57,655 bases of DNA, from the NCBI GenBank assembly GCA_019118275.1, contig DWZH01000035.1:1-57655 (forward strand), read 5' to 3'. Positions 44,160 to 52,243 of this stretch are shown here, one piece after another. This DNA is from Candidatus Brachybacterium merdavium (GTDB lineage Bacteria; Actinomycetota; Actinomycetes; Actinomycetales; Dermabacteraceae). The notes under the pieces are model-generated. The model did no database searches. It saw nothing but the letters and a program-made list of their open reading frames with translations, and was not told where the DNA came from. Position numbers and translations under genes: made by a program. How positions within the stretch are numbered: position 1 is the first letter of the stretch; every line of letters starts with the position of its first letter.

Positions 44160-44165
44160 TACGCT
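44160..44165 (+). promoter_or_regulatory. -10 element of a probable leaderless promoter
   Basis: TACGCT ends six bases before the ATG of the nucleoside hydrolase gene. Confidence 0.5.
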
Positions 44166-44171
44166 GGGCGG

Positions 44172-45131
44172 ATGACCCTCCCCGTCCTCGTGGACTGCGA
44201 CACCGGCATCGACGACGCGTTCGCGCTGTCTTATCTCGCCTGCCGGCCCGAGGTGCACGTCACCGGCATCGTCTCGAGCGCGGGCAACGTCGACGTCCAC
44301 GCCGTGCACCGCAACAATCTCGCGCTGGCCGAGCTGCTGCGGACCGACGCCCCCGTGAGCCGCGGCGCTGAGGGGCCTCTCATCCAGGAGCTCATGACCG
44401 CGGCGGACACTCACGGGCCCGGCGGCCTCGGCCATGCGGCGCTGCCCCCATCGGGCCGCATCGAGGATCCGCGCTCCGGGGCCCAGCTGTGGGTGGACGC
44501 CGCAAGACAGCAGCCCGGCGAGCTCGTCGGACTCGTGCTGGGGCCGCATACGAACCTCGCCCTCGCGCTCGAGATCGAGCCGGAGCTGCCGCGGCTGCTC
44601 AAGCGGTTGCACATCATGGGTGGGGCGATCAACCACCGGGGCAACACCGGCCCGACCAGCGAGTGGAACATCGCGGTGGACCCGGAGGCGGCCCAGCGCG
44701 TGCTGGCCGCGTTCTCCGCAGCCCCGCGGCGTCCGGTCCTGGGCCCGCTCGAGGCGACCGAGACGCTGCGGTTCGAGCAGGCGGAGCTGGAGCGCGCCCG
44801 CCAGCTCGCCGAACGCAGCGGCCACCCGGTGGCGGCGATCCTGGCCGACGGGCTGCGCTGGTACTTCGAGTTCCACGAGGCCGACGGGCTGGGCTGGATG
44901 GCTCATGTCCACGACCCGATCGTCGCGATCCATGCGCTCACCGGTCAGTTCGCCTCGACGTATCCACTGGCGGTGGACGTGGAACTGGCGGGCACCCTGA
45001 CGCGCGGGCAGACCGTCGGCGACGTGCTGGGCCGCTGGGGCAGGCCGCCGAACGTGGAGGTGCTCACCGCGGTGCAGCCGCACGCCGCCCTCGAGCATCT
45101 GATCGGCACCCTGGAGACGGCCTGGGTCTGA
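44172..45131 (+). CDS. Inosine/uridine-preferring nucleoside hydrolase
   Basis: This enzyme hydrolyses the N-glycosidic bond of ribonucleosides for salvage. The 319 residues carry the calcium-binding DCDTGIDDA (8-16), GNVDVHAVHRNN, LGPHTNLALAL, MGGAINHRGN with GPTSEWNIAVDP, and HVHDPIVAIHAL with the C-terminal Asp ligand, as in the IunH family. Substrate preference cannot be resolved. A repeat-filled gap follows. Confidence 0.93.
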   Translation: MTLPVLVDCDTGIDDAFALSYLACRPEVHVTGIVSSAGNVDVHAVHRNNLALAELLRTDAPVSRGAEGPLIQELMTAADTHGPGGLGHAALPPSGRIEDPRSGAQLWVDAARQQPGELVGLVLGPHTNLALALEIEPELPRLLKRLHIMGGAINHRGNTGPTSEWNIAVDPEAAQRVLAAFSAAPRRPVLGPLEATETLRFEQAELERARQLAERSGHPVAAILADGLRWYFEFHEADGLGWMAHVHDPIVAIHALTGQFASTYPLAVDVELAGTLTRGQTVGDVLGRWGRPPNVEVLTAVQPHAALEHLIGTLETAWV

Positions 45132-45132
45132 T

Positions 45133-45300
45133 CCCGATGGGCTTGAGCTGGCTCGGCCTGGGCCCGGTGGGCCCGATCCCGATGGGCCTGGGCCTGCTGG
45201 GCCTGGTAGGACCGAGCCCGATGGGCTTGAGCCTGCTGGGCCTGGTAGGACCGAGCCCGATGGGCTTGAGCCTGATGGGCCTGGTCCTGGTGGGCCTCAT
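45133..45300. repeat. 39-bp minisatellite downstream of the nucleoside hydrolase gene
   Basis: Two almost identical 39-bp units (45178-45216 and 45217-45255, two differences) are flanked by degenerate copies from 45133 to about 45300. Each begins CCCGATGGGC and contains internal GGGCCTG sub-repeats. One forward frame would read PMGLSLLGLVGPS repeatedly, but there is no start or ribosome site. Confidence 0.85.
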
Positions 45301-45701
45301 CTCGACCGGGAGGATCTCCTGTAGGACGTGGCCGCCCGCCCCGTGGGCGCCCTTGTGGGCGTCCATCCTGCGGCCCGCACCCCGTGGCACCTCTCCCGCA
45401 GAGCGTGGCCCCGTGGCCCCACCGCACCCGTCCGGCAGGTCGTGCCGTCGCTGGCGTCAATCGAGTGTGGCTTTCGGGGGGCTATGACCGAGGCAAACCC
45501 CTCCGAAATGCACACTCGCCCGACTGACCGGTTCCAGCCGACACCGACCGGTGCCAGCCGAGATCGCCCGGCCAGTACCATCCGCGATCGATGGACCGGT
45601 GCCGGCCGAGTTCGGCCGGCGGGCGCCACCCAGGTCGTGCAGGAAGAGCGAAGCGGGTGGCCGCAGCTGCCCGAGGCTCAACCCAGACAGCCGCGCCAGG
45701 C
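45301..45701. other. Gap upstream of the maoC stop with dispersed short repeats
   Basis: No gene is recognised. A 16-mer GACCGGTKCCAGCCGA occurs at 45526-45541 and 45546-45561, with a variant at 45594-45609. AGGCTCAACCCAG occurs at 45674-45686 and 45698-45710, the second copy spanning the maoC stop. Confidence 0.6.
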
Positions 45702-46631
45702 TCAACCCAGGGTCTGGATCTGCACCTCGAAGCAACGGCGCGGGCTCTTGTCTCCTCTGCCGGGTCGCCATCCCACGCACTCGACCGTGCCGGCCTCGCG
45801 GTCGTCGTCGTAGGAGACCAGCACGGTGCCCGGCAGCGTGACCGGGGCGTCGAAGGACACGTCCCAGCGCAGGGGCCGTGAAAGGTCCACGCGCGCTTCG
45901 GTGAAGGCGCGCGAGGCGGTGTACATGCCGTGGGCGATCGCCCGGGGGAAGCCGAAGGCCTTCGCGCTCAGGCCGGACATGTGGATCGGGTTCACGTCCC
46001 CGGAGACCTCGGCGTAGCGGCGGCCCGCATCGGCCCCGAGCTTCCACCGGCCCGTGGGCCGTGGCGGCTCGAAAGGCCGGCGCCGTGACCGCGTGGAGCT
46101 CCGGGCCTCATCCTCTCCGCCGCCGTCCCCCTTGGCGAGATAGGTGGACACGTCGGTGGCGATGATGTCCCCGTCCGGGGACAGGATCGTGGAGACGGCC
46201 TCGAAGGTGCGGCCCTTGCGGTGGGGCTGCAGATCCCGCACCCGGCATTCCACGTCGACCTGCTCGCCCACCCTCACCGGGCGGTGCTGGAGGACCTGGT
46301 TGCGCAGGTGCACCAGGCCCAGCAGGGGGAAGGGGAAGTCGCCGCGTGCCATCAGCGCCAGGGAGACCGGGAAGGTCAGCACGTGCAGCACCCCGGGATG
46401 GACGAGCTCGGTGGCCGGACCGCCCATCAGGTGGTCGAAGGACGCGGCGCGCTCGGCGTCGATCCGTACCGAGCGCACCCGGTAAGTCACCTCGGGCAGC
46501 ACCGGATCGCGGCGGGAGGTTTCCCGACCCCGTCGCGGGGTCAGCGCCGCGGCGTAGACGGCGGGGAAGGAGGGGACGTCGGCCAGGTCCTTGACCTGCT
46601 CGACGGGGCGGGCGGGCAGCTGGTTCGTCAT
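45702..46631 (-). CDS. MaoC-family enoyl-CoA hydratase/dehydratase
   Basis: This double-hotdog protein probably hydrates or dehydrates acyl-CoA/ACP intermediates. The 309 residues hold an N-terminal hotdog without the motif and a C-terminal hotdog with the R-hydratase signature D212, N214 and H217 in GDVNPIHMS, then AIAHGMYT. The linker (about 170-190) is acidic then basic. ATG 46631 lies five bases after the fabG stop; a GTG at 46640 overlapping that stop is an alternative. It is the last gene of the thiolase-fabG-maoC operon. Confidence 0.88.
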   Translation of the reverse strand: MTNQLPARPVEQVKDLADVPSFPAVYAAALTPRRGRETSRRDPVLPEVTYRVRSVRIDAERAASFDHLMGGPATELVHPGVLHVLTFPVSLALMARGDFPFPLLGLVHLRNQVLQHRPVRVGEQVDVECRVRDLQPHRKGRTFEAVSTILSPDGDIIATDVSTYLAKGDGGGEDEARSSTRSRRRPFEPPRPTGRWKLGADAGRRYAEVSGDVNPIHMSGLSAKAFGFPRAIAHGMYTASRAFTEARVDLSRPLRWDVSFDAPVTLPGTVLVSYDDDREAGTVECVGWRPGRGDKSPRRCFEVQIQTLG

Positions 46632-46636
46632 CGCGG

Positions 46637-47974
46637 TCACCGCCCCACGATGTTCTGGCCGCACACACGCAGCGTCTGGCCGCGCAGGCCGCCTGCCTCG
46701 TCGGAGGCCAGGAACCCGATCGCCTCGGCCACATCGACCGGCAGACCGCCCTGCTGCAGGGAGTTCACGCGCCGGGCCACCTCCCGGTTCAACGGGGGCA
46801 TCCGCTCGGTCATCTCGGTCTCGATGAAACCGGGCGCGACCGCGTTGGCGGTTCCGCCCAGGGGCGCCAGCTGCTCGGCGAGCGCGCCGACGAAGGTGAT
46901 CACTCCGGCCTTGGAGGCGGCGTAGTTGGTCTGGCCCTTGTTGCCGGCGACGCCGCTGGTGGAGGCGAGCGAGACCACACGCGGGGCGGCGCCCAGCACG
47001 TCACCGGCCTCGATCAGCGCCTCGGTGAGCGTGATCTGGCTGGTGATGTTCACGGCCAGCACCGGATCCCAGTGCCCAGGTGTCATGTTGGCGAACATCT
47101 TGTCGCGGGTGATGCCGGCGTTGAGCACGATCGCATCCAGCGTCAGAGAACGCTCGCGCAGGAAGTCGACCAGCCGCTGGCCGGCGCCCTCGGCGGTGAC
47201 GTCGAGCTGGACCGGGGTGGCGCGCAGCTCATTGGCCAGACGCGCCAGCTCGGTGCCGGCGCCGGGCACGTCCAGCAGCACCAGCTGTGCCCCGTCGGCC
47301 GCGAAGGTGCGGGCGATCGCCTCCCCGATGCCGCGGGCGGCCCCGGTGACCAGCACGGTGCGTCCGGCGAAGGGGGCGCTGCGGTCCTCGGTCGCGCTGC
47401 CGTCGGCCGTCGTGACGGTCACCAGCTGCCCGGCCACGAAGGCGCTGCGGGCCGAGAGCAGGAATCGCAGGGCGCCGACCACGGCGGGGGCGTCCAGACC
47501 CACACCGTCTGCCACCTGGATGCCGTTGGCGGTGCCGCCGCCGCGCATCTCATGGGCCAGGGAGCGCAGGAAGCCCTCCACGCCGCCGCGAGCGGCGTCC
47601 TGGGCGGGATCGGCTCCGGTGGCCGGACGCGAGATGGTCACCACGCGTGACCCCGGGGCCAGCGATCGCATCGCGCTGCTCAACGGCAGCAGGATCGGTC
47701 CCAGATCGGCGGGGCTCGCGACCTCGTCGAGCACCGCGATGACGGAGCCGACGCTGCGCAGCTCCTCGAAGCGACGGCGCACATCGTGGCCCTCGGCCAG
47801 CAGCAGCCGGGCGAGCTGATCGGCCCCCGGGGAGTCGCCGAGCACGACGACGGGTCCGAGCACCTCGGGGCGGTCCCCGCGGCGCGGCAGCCGGGAAGGG
47901 CGGGGCAGCCCGGTCTGCTTGGCGAGCAGGGAGCCGGGCGCGGAGCGGATGAAGCGGGTATAGGTATCAGTCAT
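46637..47974 (-). CDS. High-molecular-weight 3-oxoacyl reductase (FabG4 type)
   Basis: This NAD(P)-dependent 3-oxoacyl reductase has 445 residues, with an N-terminal flavodoxin-like half and a C-terminal SDR half. Cofactor motif TGAARGIG is at 210-217, NAG at 285-287, and the catalytic residues are S338, Y351 and K355 (YAASK). HMwFabG proteins of mycobacteria act on acyl-CoA with NADH. GGAGG lies six bases before ATG 47974. It lies 28 bases after the thiolase and five before maoC. Confidence 0.92.
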   Translation of the reverse strand: MTDTYTRFIRSAPGSLLAKQTGLPRPSRLPRRGDRPEVLGPVVVLGDSPGADQLARLLLAEGHDVRRRFEELRSVGSVIAVLDEVASPADLGPILLPLSSAMRSLAPGSRVVTISRPATGADPAQDAARGGVEGFLRSLAHEMRGGGTANGIQVADGVGLDAPAVVGALRFLLSARSAFVAGQLVTVTTADGSATEDRSAPFAGRTVLVTGAARGIGEAIARTFAADGAQLVLLDVPGAGTELARLANELRATPVQLDVTAEGAGQRLVDFLRERSLTLDAIVLNAGITRDKMFANMTPGHWDPVLAVNITSQITLTEALIEAGDVLGAAPRVVSLASTSGVAGNKGQTNYAASKAGVITFVGALAEQLAPLGGTANAVAPGFIETEMTERMPPLNREVARRVNSLQQGGLPVDVAEAIGFLASDEAGGLRGQTLRVCGQNIVGR

Positions 47975-48002
47975 CGGGAGCCTCCGGTCTCGTGGGGCGC
48001 GA

Positions 48003-49334
48003 TCACAGGTCGACGGATTCGATCAGGGCGACGGTCCCCTGGCCGGCGGCGGCGCACACGGAGATCAGGCCGCGCTGGACCTGTCCGGTCTCGCGGTGCC
48101 GCTCATGGAGCAGCTTCGCGAGGGACGCGACGATCCGGCCCCCGGTGGCGGCGAACGGGTGCCCGGCCGCCAGCGAGGATCCGGCCACGTTCAGTCGGCT
48201 GCGGTCGATCGCGCCCAGCGCGCCGTCGCGGCCCAGCCTGGTGCGGCAGAACTGCTCGGACTCCCAGGCGGCCATGTGGGCGAGCACCGTGGAGGCGAAG
48301 GCCTCATGGATCTCGTACAGGTCGATGTCCTGCAGGGACAGGCCATTGGCATCGAGCAGCTCGGGCACGGCGTAGGCGGGGGCCATCAGCAGGCCCTCGT
48401 CGCCGTGGGCGAAGTCGACCGCAGCCATGCGCGAGTCGACCACCCGGGCGAGCGGCTTCAGCTCGTGCTCGGCGGCCCATTCGGCGCTGCCCAGCAGCAC
48501 CGCCGAAGCCCCGTCGGACAGGGGCGTGGAGTTGCCGGCGGTCATCGTGGGATCGGCCACCTGCGGGGACTTCACCCCGAAGACGGGCTTGAGCGATGCC
48601 AGCTTCTCGAGGGTGGAGTCCGGGCGCAGGTTCTGGTCACGGGACAGCCCGCGGTAGCCGGTGACCAGGTCGTCGAAGAATCCGGCGTCGTAGGCGGCGG
48701 CGAGCTTGTGGTGGGAGGTCATCGCCAGCTCGTCCTGCGCCTCACGCGTGATGCCCCATTCGGCGGCAGTCAGCGCCATGTGCTCACCCATCGACAGGCC
48801 GGTGCGGGGCTCACCGTTGCGCGGTGGGACCGGCGCGAGGTCGCCGGGACGGATCGCGGTCAGCGCCTTGAGACGCTGGCCGGTGGTCTTGGCGGCGAAG
48901 GCGCGATGCAGGATGCGGCGCAGACGCGGCGTCACCTCGATCGGGGAGTCCGAGGCGGAGTCGACCCCGCAGGCGATCGCGGAGTCGATCTGCCCCAGCC
49001 GGATCCGGTTGGACACGTGCACCGTGGTCTCCAGGCCGCTCGCGCAGGCCTTGGACATGTCCAGGGCAGGGGTGCGGGGATCCAGCGGGGTGCCCAGAGC
49101 GCTCTCGCGGGTGAGGTTCAGGTCACCGGCCAGCTTCAGCACCGCACCGCCTGCGACCTCGCCGAGCTTCTCGCCCTGCAGCCCGTAGCGGGCCACGAGG
49201 CCCTCGAGTGCTGCGGTCAGCAGATCCTGGTTGGAGATCCCGGCGTAGGGACCGCCGGAGCGGGCGAAGGGCAGGCGGTTGCCGCCCAGGATCAACGCGT
49301 CACGCGGGGAGTCTGGCAGGGTCACGGTGGGCAC
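48003..49334 (-). CDS. Acetyl-CoA C-acyltransferase (thiolase, FadI-like)
   Basis: This thiolase has 443 residues. The nucleophile is C97 (SKACASGLET), and the second set of catalytic residues is in GHPFAATGGR (His) and ISVCAAAGQG (Cys). EIHEAFAS matches the NEAFA-type loop with H for N, as in FadI-type long-chain thiolases. Start choice is uncertain: GTG 49334 abuts GAAGAG, while GTG 49325 has a better-spaced site. It is the first gene of the operon and diverges from tetR across the palindromic operator. Confidence 0.92.
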   Translation of the reverse strand: MPTVTLPDSPRDALILGGNRLPFARSGGPYAGISNQDLLTAALEGLVARYGLQGEKLGEVAGGAVLKLAGDLNLTRESALGTPLDPRTPALDMSKACASGLETTVHVSNRIRLGQIDSAIACGVDSASDSPIEVTPRLRRILHRAFAAKTTGQRLKALTAIRPGDLAPVPPRNGEPRTGLSMGEHMALTAAEWGITREAQDELAMTSHHKLAAAYDAGFFDDLVTGYRGLSRDQNLRPDSTLEKLASLKPVFGVKSPQVADPTMTAGNSTPLSDGASAVLLGSAEWAAEHELKPLARVVDSRMAAVDFAHGDEGLLMAPAYAVPELLDANGLSLQDIDLYEIHEAFASTVLAHMAAWESEQFCRTRLGRDGALGAIDRSRLNVAGSSLAAGHPFAATGGRIVASLAKLLHERHRETGQVQRGLISVCAAAGQGTVALIESVDL

Positions 49335-49394
49335 CTCTTCGTGGTCACGGGGCTGGGATCGTCGGAACGGAGTTCACGGAACAGACTTTACATA

Positions 49395-49423
49395 GAACCG
49401 ACGGTACTTGATACCGTAGGTTC
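49395..49423. promoter_or_regulatory. 29-bp near-perfect palindromic operator between thiolase and tetR
   Basis: Arms GAACC-g-ACGGTA and TACCGT-a-GGTTC flank CTTGA; only the base pair between the two arm parts fails to match. The right TACCGT (49412-49417) is also the -10 of tetR, ending seven bases before its GTG. On the minus strand TAAAGT near 49391-49386 could be the thiolase -10. Binding by the adjacent TetR protein would repress both directions. Confidence 0.8.
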
Positions 49424-49424
49424 C

Positions 49425-50051
49425 GTGAATGCGACGACGCAAGCCCCCGTCGACGGCCGCTCGGCCCGCTGGGCCCAGCACCGCCAACAGCGCCGTGCCG
49501 AACTGCTGGACGTGGCTCGGCACCTGATCCACTCCCGTGGCCCCGACGTGACGATGGAGGACATCGCCGCCGCCTCGGGCACCTCGAAGTCGATCGTCTA
49601 CCGGTACTTCACCGACAAGGCGCACCTGCAACGCACGCTGGGCCGAAGCATCCTGTGGACCATGCACCGCAAGCTCCTGCGAGAGCTGAAGGCGCTGGAA
49701 TCGAACATGGGCCGCGAGCCCGATGCCGATGAGCGCATCCAGGCCATGATCCGCGCCTACGTCGAGACGGCCCAGCGCTCCCCCGGTGTGTACCGCTTCG
49801 TGACCCGGCCCAGCGACGGTCTGAACCACTTCCTGGAGGCGGTGGCTCGCCTCGTCACCACCTTCCTGCCCGACCAGGTCCCGGCACCGCAGCTGTGGGC
49901 CCAGGGCGCGGTCGGCTTCGTCGAGGGCGCGGTCGACACCTGGATGGCCGAGCAGGAGAAGCACGCGGCCGGTGAGGGGCCCGCCCCGATCACCTCGGAA
50001 CAGCTCGTCAACAACCTCGTCACCTGGCTCATGAAAGGAATGCACGCATGA
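49425..50051 (+). CDS. TetR-family transcriptional regulator
   Basis: This 208-residue repressor has an N-terminal helix-turn-helix (about 43-66: TMEDIAAASGTSKSIVYRYFTDKAHL) and a helical ligand domain. Its gene is divergent from the thiolase-fabG-maoC operon and overlaps the acyl-CoA oxidase gene by four bases, so it likely controls both. An acyl-CoA effector is an inference from that context. GTG 49425 follows a leaderless -10 embedded in the palindrome. Confidence 0.92.
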   Translation: MNATTQAPVDGRSARWAQHRQQRRAELLDVARHLIHSRGPDVTMEDIAAASGTSKSIVYRYFTDKAHLQRTLGRSILWTMHRKLLRELKALESNMGREPDADERIQAMIRAYVETAQRSPGVYRFVTRPSDGLNHFLEAVARLVTTFLPDQVPAPQLWAQGAVGFVEGAVDTWMAEQEKHAAGEGPAPITSEQLVNNLVTWLMKGMHA

Positions 50052-52210
50052 CTGCGACCTCTGACCGCCCCACCTCCTCCACCTCCCAGACCGCTGCCCC
50101 GGCCGCCGCGGCCGGCTCCGAGCAGCTCACCGCGGATCCCACCGGGCCCATCCCGGTGCTCCCGGACGATGCCGCCCGCCTGGACGTCGAGGCGGTCTCG
50201 ACCGCCCTCAAGGGTAAGTGGGCCGACGTCCGTGACACCGCCCGGGAGCGCGCCGCCCGCCCCGAGATGGCACGCCCCGAGAACATGAGCGTGGCCGAGC
50301 ACCGCGACCGGGTGCTGGGACAGACCCGGAAGCTGGCCGAGGAGAACGTCTCCTGGCCGATGCTGCCCGAGCACCTCGGGGGCCCCAATGACAACGGCGC
50401 CAATGTCGCTGCCTTCCAGGAGCTGGTCGTGGCCGACCCGTCCCTGCAGATCAAGGCGGGCGTGCAGTGGGGACTGTTCACCGCGGCGATCGTCCAGCTC
50501 GGGGACCAGGAGCAGCAGGCCCGATGGGTGCCCGACGCCATGAGCCTCGAGGTCCCCGGTGCCTTCGCGATGACCGAGATCGGGCACGGCTCCGATGTGC
50601 AGGCGCTGGCCACCACCGCGACCTACGACCCGCAGACCGAGGAGTGGGTGATCCACACCCCGTTCCGTGCGGCCTGGAAGGAGTTCCTGGGCAACGCGGC
50701 GCTCCACGCGAAGGCGGCCACCGTCTTCGCCCGGCTGATCACGCGCGGGGTCGACCACGGGGTGCACTGCTTCTACGTGCCGGTGCGCGATGCCGAGGGT
50801 GAGCTGCTGCCCGGCGTCTCCAGCGAGGACGACGGCCCCAAGGGTGGGCTCAACGGGATCGACAACGGCCGCCTGGCCTTCGACCAGGTGCGCATCCCTC
50901 GCACCAACCTGCTCAACCGCTACGGCGACGTCAGCCCCGACGGGACCTACACCTCGCCCATCGAGTCCCCGGGCCGCCGGTTCTTCACCATGCTCGGCAC
51001 CCTGGTGCAGGGCCGCGTCTCGCTCGACGGCTCCGCCAACCGCGCCAGCCAGCTGGCGCTGCACATCGCGATCACCTACGCCTCCCAGCGCCGGCAGTTC
51101 AGCGCCGCCGACCCCACCCAGGAGGTCGTGCTGCTGGACTACCAGTCGCACCTGCACCGCCTGTTGCCCAAACTCGCCGCGACCTACGCGGGGGCCTTCG
51201 CCCACGAGCAGCTGCTGCAGGCCTTCGATGACGTCTTCTCGGGACGCGGGGACGACCCCGAGGCGCGGGAGGACCTGGAGACCCTGGCCGCGGCCCTGAA
51301 GCCCGTCTCGACCTGGCTCGCGCTGGACACCGTCCAGGAGTGCCGCGAGGCCTGCGGGGGCGCCGGCTTCATCGCCGAGAACCAGCTGACCGGCCTGCAC
51401 CAGGACCTGGACGTGTACGCGACTTTCGAGGGTGACAACACGGTGCTGCTGCAGCTGGTGGCCAAGCGCCTGCTGTCGGACTACACCTCCGAGCTGAAGA
51501 ACGTCGATCGCGCCGGGATCGGCCGCTTCATCGCCCAGCGTGCCGGGACCCTGGCCAAGCGCCATACCCCGTGGACACGTCTGGCCCAGGACCTCAGCGA
51601 CCGCGGCAACCCGCGCCGGGCCTTCGACTCGATGCGCCAGAGCGACTTCCAGGAGGAGATGCTCGCCTCACGCGCCCGGATCAAGGTCGAGGAGGTCGCC
51701 CTGTCGATGCGTCCGGCCGCGAAGATGGACCCGGCCGACGCCGCCGCCCATGTCAACAAGCACCAGGTGGAGATGCTGGAGGCGGCCCGGGCTCATGCGG
51801 ATCTGGTGCGGTGGCGCGCCTTCACCGCCGCCCTGGAGGACTTCGAGGACGAGGCCACGATCGCGGTGCTCACCGATGTGCGCGACCTGTTCGGGCTCAG
51901 CGTGATCGAGGACGATCTGGCCTGGTTCCTGCTCAACGGCCAGATCTCCACCCAGCGCGGCCGGCAGATCGCCTCGGACCAGCGTCGGCTGCTGTGGCGT
52001 CTGCGCCCGCACGCCCTGGACCTGGTGGCGGCCTTCGACATCCGCCCCGGGCACGTGCGCGCCCCCATCGCCCTGGGCGGGGAGCAGGAGCGGCAGGACG
52101 AGGCCGCCGCCTACTTCCGAGCGCAGCGGGCCAGCACCGATGCCCCGGTCAGCGAGAAGCTGCTGCGCGACCGCGAGAAGCGGGCGCGCCGCGAGACCCG
52201 CACGAGCTGA
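50048..52210 (+). CDS. Acyl-CoA oxidase/dehydrogenase family protein
   Basis: This FAD-dependent enzyme catalyses the first oxidation of acyl-CoA. At 720 residues it has the length of acyl-CoA oxidases rather than dehydrogenases (about 390). Motifs include FAMTEIGHGSDVQAL, EACGGAGFIAENQLTGLHQDLDVYATFEGDNTVLLQ with the catalytic-base position near E461, and a long C-terminal helical domain. A Ser/Thr/Ala-rich N-terminal tail of about 35 residues precedes the fold. It is coupled to tetR (ATGA). Whether it uses O2 or ETF cannot be told from sequence. Confidence 0.9.
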   Translation: MTATSDRPTSSTSQTAAPAAAAGSEQLTADPTGPIPVLPDDAARLDVEAVSTALKGKWADVRDTARERAARPEMARPENMSVAEHRDRVLGQTRKLAEENVSWPMLPEHLGGPNDNGANVAAFQELVVADPSLQIKAGVQWGLFTAAIVQLGDQEQQARWVPDAMSLEVPGAFAMTEIGHGSDVQALATTATYDPQTEEWVIHTPFRAAWKEFLGNAALHAKAATVFARLITRGVDHGVHCFYVPVRDAEGELLPGVSSEDDGPKGGLNGIDNGRLAFDQVRIPRTNLLNRYGDVSPDGTYTSPIESPGRRFFTMLGTLVQGRVSLDGSANRASQLALHIAITYASQRRQFSAADPTQEVVLLDYQSHLHRLLPKLAATYAGAFAHEQLLQAFDDVFSGRGDDPEAREDLETLAAALKPVSTWLALDTVQECREACGGAGFIAENQLTGLHQDLDVYATFEGDNTVLLQLVAKRLLSDYTSELKNVDRAGIGRFIAQRAGTLAKRHTPWTRLAQDLSDRGNPRRAFDSMRQSDFQEEMLASRARIKVEEVALSMRPAAKMDPADAAAHVNKHQVEMLEAARAHADLVRWRAFTAALEDFEDEATIAVLTDVRDLFGLSVIEDDLAWFLLNGQISTQRGRQIASDQRRLLWRLRPHALDLVAAFDIRPGHVRAPIALGGEQERQDEAAAYFRAQRASTDAPVSEKLLRDREKRARRETRTS

Positions 52211-52243
52211 GGATCCGTCGTGGCAAGTCGGCTTCCGGCCCGC

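Noticed and set aside
45120-45487. PMGLSLLGLVGPS-type repeat protein or antisense QAQAHRARSYQ frame
   Set aside because: These frames arise from the 39-bp array, have no start or ribosome site, and continue from a frame antiphase to the nucleoside hydrolase gene.
48096-49424. Upstream extension of the tetR frame
   Set aside because: It is antisense to the thiolase gene. The TetR N-terminus and the operator-embedded promoter set the start at 49425.
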